In this document: one piece after another, positions 9,905 through 21,869 of the stretch
Numbering within the stretch: the stretch's first letter is position 1
Layout of the letters: each line of letters begins with the position of its first letter
Origin: Macrostomum hystrix
Lineage: Eukaryota; Platyhelminthes; Macrostomidae
Reading direction: 5' to 3'
NCBI GenBank assembly: GCA_950097015.1
Contig: CATNEN010000001.1
Span: 3,502,001 to 3,566,000 of the forward strand
DNA: 64,000 bases
The notes under the pieces: model-generated
Told to the model about the DNA's origin: nothing
The model's database searches: none
What the model saw: only the letters and a program-made list of their open reading frames with translations
Made by a program: the position numbers and the translations under genes

Positions 9905-10665
9905 AAGCTGAGTTTGTCATAGAAAACCTGAGTTTGAATCATGGCTAAACCATAGTCTGAATCATGGCTAAACCAGAGTTTGAATCATGGCTAAACCAGA
10001 GTTTGAATCATGGCTAAAGCAGAGTTTGAATCATGGCTAAACCAGAGTCCGAATCATGGCTAAACCAGAGTTTGAATCATGGCAAAACTGGAGTTTGAAT
10101 CATGGCTAAACCAGAGTTTGAATCATGGCTAAACTAGAGTTTGAATCATGGCAAAACTGGAGTTTGAATCATGGCTAAACCAGAGTTTGAATCATGGCTA
10201 AACCAGAGCTTGAATCATGGCTAAACCAGAGTTTGAATCATGGCTAAACCAGAGTCTGAATCATGGCTAAACCAGAGTTTGAATCATGGCTAAACCAGAG
10301 CTTGAATCATGGCTAAACCAGCGTCTGAATCATGGCTAAACCAGAGTTTGAATCATGGCTAAACCAGAGCTTGAATCATGGCTAAACCAGAGCTTGAATC
10401 ATGGCTAAACCAGAGCTTGAATCATGGCTAAACCAGAGTTTGAATCATGGCTAAACCAGAGCTTGAATCATGGCTAAACCAGAGCTTGAATCATGGCTAA
10501 ACCAGAGCTTGAATCATGGCTAAACCAGAGTTTGAATCATGGCTAAACAAGAGTTTGAATCATGGCTAAACCAGAGTTTCAATCATGGCTAAACCAGAGC
10601 TTGAATCATAGCCAACCAGAGTTTGAATCATAGCCAACCAGAGTTTGAATAATGGCAAAAGCAGT
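9905..10665. repeat. 23-bp minisatellite, array 1 (about 33 copies)
   Basis: The unit is GAATCATGGCTAAACCAGAG + TTT with a variable last part (GAGTTT, GAGCTT, GAGTCT). The same unit forms array 2 at 23785-24955 upstream of the RPA gene, and a few inverted copies sit in intron 4 of the replicase gene (about 14640-14735). Confidence 0.95.
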
Positions 10666-10718
10666 TTTCCAAAGCCAGTTTTGTTAAAAGTGATACTGAT
10701 TATCACTGATATTGATGA

Positions 10719-10738
10719 TATCACTGATATCAGTGATA
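10719..10738. promoter_or_regulatory. Perfect 20-bp palindrome in the replicase 5' region
   Basis: TATCACTGATATCAGTGATA equals its own reverse complement and is embedded in further TGATATC/CACTGAT repeats at 10690-10760. It lies about 400 bp upstream of the replicase start. It may be a protein-binding site or a chance product of a degenerate repeat. 10760-11143 has no other recognised element. Confidence 0.35.
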
Positions 10739-11143
10739 CTGGTTATAACACTGATAAGAATTGCAGTGTGTCAAATGTAGATAACTAGATAACTGTGTTA
10801 ACCCCACTGGCGAGACACATCACAGCTTTTCTCACTGGCTGGCGCAGACCAGTATACATTGTGAGCCCTCTGCCCCGGAATGTGGACACACGGGCCTGGA
10901 GAGCCCACACGCCAAATCATAGGTTTTTTGATTTAGACCCCTATTTCTTTATCGATTTTTCAGTTTTACCCTGCGTCTTAAGATAAGCTCCAATTCAGCC
11001 CACTGGATGATAAAAAGCCTGCAAATTAGTTTGGCTAAAGGGCGCCTTATCTGATTCTTCAGACATCCAAATCCACAAACTTTCATCTTTCAAACCATAT
11101 CATTCTTTCTCAACTATTTCATTTCGCTTCTCATTTCTCAATC

Positions 11144-14100
11144 ATGGTTCGACGCGGCGCCAGCAGTTTAAAGAAGAGCCGCGATGCCAAGCGACGGCGA
11201 CAGGCAGAATCCGAGGCAGAGCGGGCTGCCCGACTGGAAGAACAGCGGCAGCGGAATGCTCAGTGCAGACATGCTGAGACTGAGGCAGAGCGGGCTGCCC
11301 GACTGGAAGAACAGCGGCAGCGGAATGCTCAGTGCAGACATGCTGAGACTGAGGCAGAGCGGGCTGCCCGACTGGAAGAACAGCGGCAGCGGAATGCTCA
11401 GTGCAGACATGCTGAGACTGAGGCAGAGCGGGCTGCCCGACTGGAAGAACAGCGGCAGCGGAATGCTCAGTGCAGACATGCTGAGACTGAGGCAGAGCGG
11501 GCTGCCCGACTGGAAGAACAGCGGCAGCGGAATGCTCAGTGCAGACATGCTGAGACTGAGGCAGAGCGGGCTGCCCGACTGGAAGAACAGCGGCAGCGGA
11601 ATGCTCAGTGCAGACATGCTGAGACTGAGGCAGAGCGGGCTGCCCGACTGGAAGAACAGCGGCAGCGGAATGCTCAGTGCAGACATGCTGAGACTGAGGC
11701 AGAGCGGGCTGCCCGACTGGAAGAACAGCGGCAGCGGAATGCTCAGTGCAGACATGCTGAGACTGAGGCAGAGCGGGCTGCCCGACTGGAAGAACAGCGG
11801 CAGCGGAATGCTCAGTGCAGACATGCTGAGACTGAGGCAGAGCGGGCTGCCCGACTGGAAGAACAGCGGCAGCGGAATGCTCAGTGCAGACATGCTGAGA
11901 CTGAGGCAGAGCGGGCTGCCCGACTGGAAGAACAGCGGCAGCGGAATGCTCAGTGCAGACATGCTGAGACTGAGGCAGAGCGGGCTGCCCGACTGGAAGA
12001 ACAGCGGCAGCGGAATGCTCAGTGCAGACATGCTGAGACTGAGGCAGAGCGGGCTGCCTGACTGGAAGAACAGCGGCAGCGGGATGCTCAGCGCAGACAT
12101 GCTGAGACTGAGGCAGAGCAGGCTGCCCGATTGGAAGCCGATCGCATTCGTCGCCGTGGAGCTGTGGTTTCTATGTGAGTTTTATGGCCGTTTTATAACA
12201 AGTCTTTATTTTTGTTTTTTCTGACTTGCCTTGAAGGGGATAATTTGTAGTATCCATTTTATTCTGTATAAATTAAGCGGACAACGATTTTTGAGGAATG
12301 AATTGTCTTAAAAAGCCAATTAAGGCTGCTGTGCTTACGTTCACCCATTGCCCCTTAGGTCGGACACACAGCAGCAAGGTACAGAAGCTATTGTACCCTT
12401 TGAGCATTTGCAGGTAATCCCCATTGTTGGTGATGGCAATTGCTTTTTTTATGCTGTGTGTGATCAGCTGCGTGGAACCCCGCTGGAAACTGACGCAGCC
12501 TCCCTGCGGCAGGACTTGTCTTGCCGTGTTGCAGAACTCATGCCACAGCTGATTGCAGATGGCCTCATTGCACCTGAGAGTGCTGATGAGATCGTGAATT
12601 CCTCTTTTCAAGCAGGAATTTATGTTTCAGATGAAGTTGCCTCTTTGTTGAGCCGCTGCTTTGATGTGGATCTGGTCATTTACCAGGCCAATGGTAATGT
12701 GATGCAATATTTCAGGGCTAATTTGCGCCCTCCTAATGCCATTGTGCGTGTGCTTTTGCGCCATGAACATTACGAGTCACTGAGACTTCGAGAGCCTTTG
12801 CAAGCCTTTACAGATGCTGAGTTCCCAAGCCTGGCAGCAAGCAGAACTCCTGCCAAGAAGACCAAAAAGGCCAAGGGCCCCAGCGCGATGCCGGCGGAAC
12901 ATGAGACTGCGGGCCGCGCTGAAGACGGACCCGCTACTGCAAGGTAAACTGACACACAATTAACAGTTACATTTACATTTAACAGTTACTAAGAGATACA
13001 TTCCATTTTTTATCAGGCCTGAGACGATGGCGAGGCCAGAAGCTCCAGCCCATGACTGCGGGCCAATGGACTGGGCATGCAACCATTGCGGTGCCAAGCT
13101 GTTCCGCATGGAGACAGGCAATTTCTGCTGTGCTGGCGGCAAGGTGAAGCTGCCCACCCGGACTGTGCCACAGCTGCTGGCTGACCTGTACATGGGCCGG
13201 CATGGCATGAGCTCAGAGTTCCTGACCAACATCCGGAGCTATAACTCTGTGCTGCACCTGACCTCGCTGAGTGCCAAGCCGCGGTTGGTGCCAGGCTGGA
13301 ATCCCAGCTACATCATCAGCGGTCAGCTGCACCACACTGCTATGCCGCTGTTTGCTGAAGCGTCTGCTGTTCCTCGCGGCTGGCAGGTGTACTTCACTGA
13401 CCGCGAACTCGAAAGCCAGCAGAGTCTGAGCGATAGGGTGAAGCCAGAGCTACAGGAGCTGCTACAGACGTTGCTTCACGAGTGCAACCTTTACGTTCGG
13501 AGCCTGAAGGCTGCAGCACAGCGGATCATGGAGGATCCGGAGCTTGTGGATGCGCGAATCGTGATTCACCCGGACCGGAGGCCTTCTGGGGAACACATTC
13601 GGTGAGCTAACAATAACTGAAAAGGGATTCGAACACATTTTAAAACCTGTATTTTAAAGCTTTGTGCCTGTGTACACAGAAATGTTTACCGTTGTAAAGA
13701 GTTTTGTTAAAAGCATTTGTTACTACCGTTCAAAATCAGGCGCTACAATTTGCCCACGGCAAACGAGATCGGCATCCTCATTGTTAAGGACACTGAGGAC
13801 ACTGAGGCCCCTGAAGACGGTGATGAGCCAGCAACTAGCCGAGATGTTGTCATTCAACTGCGGGGTGGCGGCTACAAGAGGATTAGCAAAACACACCGAT
13901 CGTATGATGCACTGGAGTACGTGTTGCTGTTCCCCCATGGCGAGGACGGCTGGCACCCGGAGCTGCGCATGGGCAATGGCCGCAAGCTGACGCCGATGAA
14001 GTACTATGCCAGCGAAATCATGGTGCGAGCGGGCCAGAGCAGCCTGCTGCACCACGGACGGCGGCTGTTCCAGCAGTACCTGGTGGACATGTGCGCCAAG

Positions 14101-17100
14101 ATTGAGTCAGAGAGGCTGCTCTATCTGCGGACCCATCAGAGCGATCTGCGCAGTGAGACGTACAGCGGTCTGCGAGACGCTCTATTCGCTGCTGATGGCA
14201 GGTCGACCGACACAAATCCGACTGATATTGGCAAGCCTGCGCACGTGTTCCTGTCCTCCAGCTTCGTTGGCGGGCCAAGGTACCTGATGGAGAGGCTGCA
14301 AGACGCCATGACCTATGTACAAAAGTTTGGCAAGCCGGACCTGTTTGTCACGGCGACGTGCAACCCTAAGTGGCAGGAAATCAGTGCACAGCTGCTGCCT
14401 GGACAGCGACCTGAGGACCGGCCGGATATTGTCACGCGTGTTTTCGAGCTGAAGAAGAAGGCTCTGCTTGCCGAGCTGAGGAAGCGCTTTGGAAAGGAGG
14501 CCGCGCATGTTTGCTCTCTGGAATATCAGAAGCGCGGTAAGTTAGCAAATTGCGCTTTCAGTTTTCATTCTGTAATTGCATTCCAGGTTTAGCAATCCAT
14601 ATTTTTATGCAAGGGGTCATTGCAAACCGGAATTAAGCTCTGGTTTAGCCATGATTCAAACTCCAGTTTCTCCATGATTCAAACTCCAGTTTCTCCATGA
14701 TTCAAACTCCGCTTTCTCTACGATGCAAACGCTGGTTTAGAATTTTAATTAATTTACATGACTAAATTGTGATCACTCATACGTCGCTTTGAATCACTTA
14801 TTTGTTTATGTCTTCCACAGGTCTCCCCCATGTGCACTTTCTGCTCTGGCTGGTCAGTGGACAGAGAGTGACTCCGGACCGCTACGACAAAATCGTGTCC
14901 GCTGAGATCCCGGACCCACAGCAGCAGCCGAGGCTGCACGAGCTGGTGAAGACTCACATGATCCATGGCCCCTGCGGCGTGGTAAATCCAGCCTGCCCGT
15001 GCATGGTGGACGGCCAGTGCAGCAAGGGCTTCCCGAAGGAGTTCCAGCAGGCGACCCTAACCAGCGATACTGGCTACCCATTGTATCGCAGGCTGTCCCC
15101 TGAGATGGGCGGATTTACGGTGGACAAACTATTCAAAGGCCGCAGCATTCGCATGGACAACAGGTGAGTGAGGAGGTGTTGGTGTTTTTTCAGACTTGAT
15201 TGAAAGGTTGATTCTTTAATACGAAAGCAAAGTACTTAGTTTAGCCTTGTGTTTAGTTTATTTATATTGCTAAATTGTTTATTTACTGTAAGTTTAATTT
15301 AAAATTGCTAGAATACATAAATCATTAATTAGCAATTCTTTTCCTGGCACAAATACAGGTGGGTTGTACCATACAACCCGGGCCTGCTGCTCCTTTTCGA
15401 ATGCCACATGAACTTTGAAGTTTGTGCCACCGTCAAGTCGGTCAAGTACGTGATCAAGTACTTGCTAAAAGGCGGCGACATGGCGTCGTTCAAGTTCGAG
15501 GCAAACAAGAAGCCGAGCGGGCCAGGAGAGCAGGCTGCGGATGGCGAACGACAGGAAGGTTCAGCTAGCAAGGCTCCGACTCAAGCCAAGAAGGAGGGGC
15601 GAAATGAGATCAAGGAGTATCTGCTGGCGCGCTACATAGGCCCAATGGAAGCCGTGAATACCATCTTGGGCTTTGAAGTAAGTCATAGATGTTTGCAAGG
15701 CAGTGCTAGGAGCAAAGAATGGGAAAATAATGATATGGTTTTTAAACTAAAACACAACAGGTGCACAACAGATTTCCGGCTGTGATCCGATTGTGCGTGC
15801 ACAAGTCTAACGAGCAGCTCGTGTATTTCAACGAGCAAAATGCGAGCACAAAGGCCAGGGCGCCCAGAGATTCGACGCTGACGGCTTTCTTCAAGCTGTG
15901 CCGCACTGATGAATTCGCTAGAGGCCTGGTGTACACCGAGGTGCCGTCCTACTTCGTGTGGCACCACAGCGAGAGGGAGTGGCGCCGCGCCAAGAAGGGT
16001 TCGAGAGTTGAGGGCCACCCTGGTGTTGTGCACAACACGAACATTGCCCGAATGTACACGGTGAGTCCGAGAGCAGGGGATCTGTTTTATATGCGAATGC
16101 TCCTCCTGCAGGTTAGAGGGCCAACCAGCTTCGAGGCGCTGCACACTGTGGACGGAGTGCTGTGTCCCAGCGCCAAGGCTGCTTGCACGGCCCTGGGTCT
16201 GCTGCAACGAGACGACCACTGGCGGCGCTGCCTAGCCGAGGCAGAGCAGTCGCGAATGCCGAGAGCTCTCAGGCACCTGCTGGCTGTCATTCTGATTTGG
16301 GGCAACCCTGAGGATGGCAGCGATCTGTGGTGCACATTCGCCGAGGATCTGTGCGAGGACCTGCGGTTTCACCACCGAGATCTGAGCGCTGAGGAAATCA
16401 CCGACCTGGCGCTGCGCGAGCTGCAGAGCATGCTGACCTCCATGGGCGGTCACAGCCTGCCCGAGTACGGCTTGCCTGCGGCCTCCGTGCCGCCTCAAGT
16501 TGGACCGATGCAGTTCGACCCGGTTGAACAGGCCGAGATCCGGGAAGCGAGACTGTCAATGCTGACGGAGGAGCAGATTGCGGTGTACGAGTCGGTGACT
16601 GCGGATCTTGTGGCCGGCTCGGGCGGTTTGCACTTCCTGGACGCGCCCGCTGGCACTGGCAAGACCTTCCTGCTGGAGGTTTTGCTGGCCTTTGTGCGCA
16701 GCCGCGGTGAACTCGCCCTGGCAGTTGCGGCGTCTGGAATCGCAGCGACTCTGCTGCCAGGCGGACAGACTGCGCATTCCACGTAAGTTTTTTAGATTAG
16801 GGGAATGCTTCTGAATTTTATAGAGTCGCCTTTCTAATCGATTCTACCTATGACAACTTCACTCTAGGTTCAAGATCCCAGTCCGGCTGCTCCGATCCAA
16901 CAAGGATGTCTGCGCTGTTGGCGCGCAGTCCAAGCAAGCGGAAGTGTTTCGTAGAGTTCGGCTGATTGTCTGGGACGAGATCTCCATGACCAATCGAAAG
17001 GATCTGGAATCCGTGGACAGGTGTCTGCGAGACGTTCGGAAGCAGGACAAGCCATTTGGAGGAGTCACTCTGGTGTGTTCCGGTGACTTCCGCCAGCTCC

Positions 17101-18115
17101 TGCCTGTCGTAGTGAATGGAACCCGCGCCAACAGCGTCATGGCGTGTGTCTGCAGATCTTCGCTGTGGAAACTTTTCAAGCGACAACGCTTGACGAGAAA
17201 CATTCGTCTGCTGTGCAGCTCCGAGCCAGCGATATACCAGAAGTTCACGGAGCTACTCATGCAGGTGAGAATGGGGTGTAAAAATCCTTTTTTCTCGCGA
17301 ATCATTGCGAATATTTTTTTTTCATGTTTTTATTGCTTTTCTTTTCACAGATCGGAACCGGGACAATCGAGCAGGATGCTGAGGAGAAGGTGTCCCTTCC
17401 CGCTGAGATGGTGATTTCTGCAGAGGCTCCGCTGAATGACCTGATCAAGTTCGTGTACCCGTCGTTTGAAGAATCAGCGGAGCGGGACGACTATTTTGCA
17501 AGTCGAGCGATACTGGCGCCGTACAACGACTCTGTTGATGCCATCAACGAGACGTGTCTGGGCATTTTCCCGGGTTGCCTGCGAGAGTATCGCTCTGTAG
17601 ACAGCCTGGCTGATGAGGAGGCCGCTACGCATTTCCCGACGGAGTTGCTAAACCAGCTGGATGCCCCGAATTTTTCAACTTATCTGCTCAGGATCAAGGT
17701 GGGCATGCCGCTGGTGCTTCTTCGGAATATCAACCCGCCGCGGCTGTGCAACGGTACACGGCTCATCGTTCTCACGATGGGCGATAATGTGCTGCGCTGC
17801 AAGATTGCCGCCGGTCAGTTCACCGGAGACGAGATCCTGCTGCCGCGAATTCCGCTGATTCCAAACAATGCGGATCTACCAGTGAGTTTCAAGCGGCTGC
17901 AGTTTCCGGTGAAGCCGAGCTTCTGCCTTACAATACACAAAGCACAAGGACAATCCCTGGAGACCGTTGGAGTTGACCTGGCTGTCGGTTGCTTCACTCA
18001 TGGTCAGCTGTACACGGCGCTGTCACGGGCGAAGAACGCCGCGAATGTTCGCGTCCGGATCTGTGGCACCAAGACCAGAAACGTGGTGTATCCAGAAGTG
18101 CTCACTGGAGATTAG
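11144..18115 (+). CDS. Helitron replicase: STPR-like repeats, OTU, zinc finger, HUH Rep, Pif1-like helicase (nine exons, one nonsense codon)
   Basis: Exons: 11144-12174, 12359-12943, 13017-13601, 13740-14536, 14821-15163, 15359-15677, 15761-16782, 16868-17264 and 17351-18115. All have GT..AG borders and total 5844 nt, 1947 residues if the TGA at 12059-12061 is ignored. Domains in order: about 14 tandem 23-residue basic repeats; an OTU cysteine protease (GDGNCFFYAV, later LLRHEHYESL); a Helitron zinc finger (WACNHCGAKL..FCCAGGKVKLP); the Rep region with RRYNLPTANEIG and PDLFVTATCNPKW; the HUH motif GLPHVHFLLWL; the Tyr motif KSVKYVIKYLLKG; then the helicase with Walker A DAPAGTGKTF, Walker B LIVWDEISM, GDFRQLLP, TIHKAQGQSLE and YTALSRAK. 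The Rep should nick and join DNA for rolling-circle transposition and the helicase unwinds it. OTU domains occur in some animal Helitron groups. The CGA to TGA change truncates the full-length product unless read through or re-initiated downstream; all later exons remain open. Confidence 0.93.
11204..12170 (+). repeat. About 14 tandem 69-bp units encoding STPR-like 23-residue repeats
   Basis: Each 69-bp unit encodes a variant of ETEAERAARLEEQRQRNAQ followed by CRHA. The middle units are identical or nearly so at DNA level. The first (ESEAERAA) and last (EQAARLEADRIRRRG) are diverged, the usual pattern of recent internal expansion. The 23-residue period, the Arg/Glu-rich helix and the 'ERxARLxxxRxRxxxxR' pattern match the STPR ('score and three amino acid peptide repeat') described in the DNA-binding protein FMBP-1. 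In-frame TGA interrupts unit 13 at 12059-12061; the frame then continues to the splice donor at 12175. Confidence 0.85.
14637..14740 (-). repeat. Inverted copies of the 23-bp minisatellite inside replicase intron 4
   Basis: Within intron 14537-14820 the sequence TTTAGCCATGATTCAAACTC, then three repeats of CCATGATTCAAACTCC.., is the reverse complement of the 23-bp unit found in arrays 1 and 2. The orientation is opposite to both arrays, so a transcript crossing array 1 and this intron could pair with itself. Confidence 0.85.
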
Positions 18116-18189
18116 GCGATTTCCAGGCGTCATTGAAGTGAGTATTACTTGTGTCATTTTGTCTGTGAGTGTCGCATTGGTATCTGTGT

Positions 18190-18420
18190 TTAATAGTGAT
18201 CACAAGTAGTTTATCCTGATATGTAAATGGCCCGCTGAGACATATCAGGCAAATCCTGCTTTATTCACCTAATAAATTCAAATGAGATGGGATCATAATG
18301 GAATTGAGATCAGGGATTACCTAGGCAAAATGATTAGCTAAATTGTGTTCATTGCATAACAGAACTGAGATTGTTGCTTAGCTAAATTGTGTTTGTGGCA
18401 TAACAGAACTGAGCATAACA
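18190..18420. other. Shared 3' segment with hairpin, copy A
   Basis: It contains CCTGATATGT (18215-18224) and its exact complement ACATATCAGG (18240-18249), a 10-bp stem with a 15-nt loop. Then come TTTATTCACCTAATAAATT and TGGGATCATAATGGAATTG. The same segment with the same stem (27007-27016/27035-27044) follows the RPA gene. A splice-donor-like GAA|GTGAGT lies at 18138 just after the stop codon. Confidence 0.8.
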
Positions 18421-20533
18421 GATCCCAATCCTAAACTCACAGAATCTCTTAGATCCCAATGCTAAATTCAGAGAATCTCTTAGATCCCAATCCTAAATTC
18501 ACAGAATCTCTTAGATCCCAATCCTAAATTCATAGAATCTCTTAGATCCCAATGCTAAATTCATAGAATCTCTTAGATCCCAATCCTAAATTCACAGAGT
18601 CTCTTAGATCCCAATGCTAAATTCACAGAATCTCTTAGATCCCAATCCTAAATTCATAGAATCTCTTAGATCCCAATCCTAAACTCACAGAATCTCTTAG
18701 ATCCCAATGCTAAATTCAGAGAATCTCTTAGATCCCAATCCTAAATTCACAGAATCTCTTAGATCCCAATCCTAAATTCATAGAATCTCTTAGATCCCAA
18801 TGCTAAATTCATAGAATCTCTTAGATCCCAATCCTAAATTCACAGAGTCTCTTAGATCCCAATGCTAAATTCACAGAATCTCTTAGATCCCAATCCTAAA
18901 TTCATAGAATAGCTTATATCCCGATCCTAAATTCATAGAATCTCTTAGATCCCAATCCAAAATTCTTTAGATCTCTTAGATCCCAATCCTAAATTCACAG
19001 AATCTCTTAGATCCCAATCCTAAATTCATAGAATCTCTTATATCCCAATCCTAAATTCATAGAATCTCTTGAATCCCAATCCTAAATTCATAGAATCTCT
19101 TAGATCCCAATCCTAAATTCATAGAATAGCTTATATCCCGATCCTAAATTCATAGAATCTCTTAGATCCCAATCCAAAATTCTTTAGATCTCTTAGATCC
19201 CAATCCTAAATTCACAGAATCTCTTAGATCCCAATCCTAAATTCACAGAATCTCTTAGATCCCAATCCTAAATTCATAGAATCTCTTATATCCCAATCCT
19301 AAATTCATAGAATCTCTTATATCCCAATCCTAAATTCACAGAATCTCTTAGATCCCAATCCTAAATTCATAGAATCTCTTATATCCCAATTCTAAATTCA
19401 TTGAATCTCTTAGATCCCAATCCTAAAATCATTGAATCTCTTAGATCCCAATCCTAAATTCACAGAATCTCTTAGATCCCAATCGTAAATTCACAGAATC
19501 TCTTAGATCCCAATCCTAAATTCACAGAATCTCTTATATCCCAATCCTAAATTCATTGAATCTCTATATCCCAATCCTAAATTCATTGAATCTCTAAGAT
19601 CCCAATCCTAAATTCATAGAATCTCTTAGATCCCAATCCTAAATTCAAACAATCTCTTAGATCCCAATCCTAAATTCACAGAATCTCTTAGATCCCAATC
19701 CTAAATTCATAGAATCTCTTAGATCCCCATGCTAAATTCATAGAATCTCTTAGATCCCAATCCTAAATTCACAGAATCTCTTAGATCCCAATGCTAAATT
19801 CACAAAATCTCTTAGATTCCAATCCTAAATTCATAGAATCTCTTATATACCAATGCTAAATTCATAGAATCTCCTAGATCCCAATCCTAAATTCATAGAA
19901 TCTCTTAGATCCTAATCCTAAATTCATAGAATCTCTTAGATCCCAATCCTAAATTCATGGGATCTCTTAGATTCCAATCCTAAATTCACAGAATCTCTTG
20001 GATCCCAATCCTAAATTCACAGAATCTCTTAGATCCCAATCCTAAATTCATAGAATCTCTTCGATCCCAATCCTAAATTCACAGAATCTCTTAGATCCCA
20101 ATCCTAAATTCACAGAATCTCTTATATCCCAATTCTTAATTCACAGAATCTTTTAGATCCCAATGCTAAATTCAGAGAATCTCTTAGATCCCAATCCTAA
20201 ATTCATAGAATCTCTTATATCCCAATCCTAAATTCATAGAATCTCTTAGATCCCAATCCTAAATTCATAGAATCTCCTATATCCCAATCCTAAATTCATA
20301 GAATCTCTTATATCCCAATCCTAAATTCATAGAATCTCTTAGATCCCAATCCTAAATTCATAGAATCTCTTATATCCCAATCATAAATTTATAGAATCTC
20401 TTATATCCCAATCCTAAATTCATAGAATCTCTTAGATCCCAATCCTAAATTCATAGAATCTCTTATATCCCAATCCTAAATTCATAGAATCTCTTAGATC
20501 CCAATCCTAAATTCACAGAATCTTATATATCAA
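18421..20533. repeat. 31-bp satellite, main array (about 68 copies)
   Basis: The unit is ATAGAATCTCTTAGATCCCA + ATCCTAAATTC, with frequent CAGAATC/TAGAATC and CCTAAA/GCTAAA variants. There is evidence of block duplication (for example the 'AGCTTATATCCCGATCC' variant block at about 18908 and again at 19127). Also found at 22248-22335 and 27297-28215. Confidence 0.95.
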
Positions 20534-21260
20534 TCCTAAATCATTGCTTAGCTAAATTGTGTTTGTGGCGTAACAGAAGTGAGATCATTGCTTAGCCTAA
20601 TTGGGTTCATTGCATAACAGAACTAAGATCATTGCTTAGCGTAATTGGGATCATTTGGCATAACTAAGTTGGGATCCTTGCATACTAAATTGGGATCATA
20701 GCAAACCAGAATTGGAATTATCGCATAATGAAATTGGGCTCATGGCATGATATGAATGGGATCATTGAAGAATGGAAAATTGGATTCATTGTTTACCAGA
20801 ATTATGATTAGTAAGAGGGGCGTTCGTAAGGTAATGAAAATTTTCTGCTACGAGTTGGGATCAAGGCAAACCAGAATAGGATCGGATTGGGTTCCCAATA
20901 GCCAATTGGGTTCCCAACCCAATAGCTAAATTGGGTTCATAGCATAACAGAACTGAGATCATTGCTTAGCTAAATTGTGTTTGTGGCGTAACAGAACTGA
21001 GATCATTGCTTAGCTAAATTGGGTTCATTGCATAGTAGAACTGAGATCATTGCTTAGCTAAATTGTGTTTGTGGCGTAACAGAACTGAGATCATTGCTTA
21101 GCTAAATTGGGATCTTTTGGCGTAACTAAAATGGGATTATTGCATAACTAAATTGAGATCCTTTCATAACTAGATTGAGATCATTGCATAACTAGATTGG
21201 GATCAAGGCAAACCAGAATAGGATTGGATACAATCGGATCCCAATTTAGTTGTGCCATGA
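20534..21260. repeat. ~43-bp 'GCTTAGCTAAATTG' repeats
   Basis: Degenerate copies of GATCATTGCTTAGCTAAATT + GTGTTTGTGGCGTAACAGAACTGA are found here and also at 18340-18420, 22150-22250, 27110-27290 and 28220-28370. They always flank the 31-bp satellite. Confidence 0.85.
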
Positions 21261-21869
21261 AAGTTAATAAGTAATAGTGAAATTAATGTAGGTAAATATT
21301 AGGTGAATATATAGCAGGTTGGCTGTATATCAATGGGCCTTGAGATTGTGGTTGAAATATCGTGTTTGCTGCTTTATTCACGATTCAGAGGTTCTTCCAC
21401 TCTAAAACTGAGGGTATGCAGCCATGAGAGAGAGGTTTGAAGCAGCTTCAGCAAACCTAGAGACTTGTGATAGCTAAGCTTTTTGTGTGACGTTGAGTGC
21501 GTGAACTTAACTTGCCCCAGTGAATGCCTCTGACCAGCAGTGCAGAGTAAAGCAAGCCAACAAGCAGTAGGATTGACACCATTATTCTTGCAGTCAAATG
21601 CAATGAACTGTGCAATGATACTGTCTTGTTGGCGGAGCCTTCTGCAAGTGCATCATGTTTACTGTTTGTGGGTAATATTTTTAGGTGCAATGCAATTTTT
21701 CCTTTTTTCATTGAACTGAATTCTCTACATTTGGAGTTTGTTTTCTTATAATGTCATAATGATATGTATTTGTATAATAATAATTTTGCCAGATGCTCAC
21801 TCAATTGTTGTTGTTTTGTTGTTTTCAATGTGTTTTGCAATTGTAGAAATACAAATAAATGTTTTAGTG
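21261..21869. other. Satellite-downstream spacer; part is duplicated at 22336-22480
   Basis: No gene is supported. A stretch with TGCAATGAACTGTGCAATGA and GGCGGAGC at about 21590-21720 recurs at about 22336-22480, so this flank has itself been duplicated. Confidence 0.5.

Noticed and set aside
11168-12224. Minus-strand (SALSIPLPLFFQSGSPLC) and second plus-strand (RQSGLPDWKNSGSGMLSAD) frames across the 69-bp repeats
   Set aside because: Shadows of the repeat: a 69-bp unit without stops stays open in several frames. Only the frame with the basic helix joins the OTU exon by splicing.
16051-16112. Apparent intron ACG|GTGAGT...CTGCAG within replicase exon 7
   Set aside because: The stretch encodes VSPRAGDLFYMRMLLLQVRG, which is the conserved Helitron sequence, and the frame is open through it.
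18421-20533. CRISPR-like array
   Set aside because: Units are head-to-tail without unique spacers in a eukaryotic genome; plain satellite. The same applies to the other arrays.
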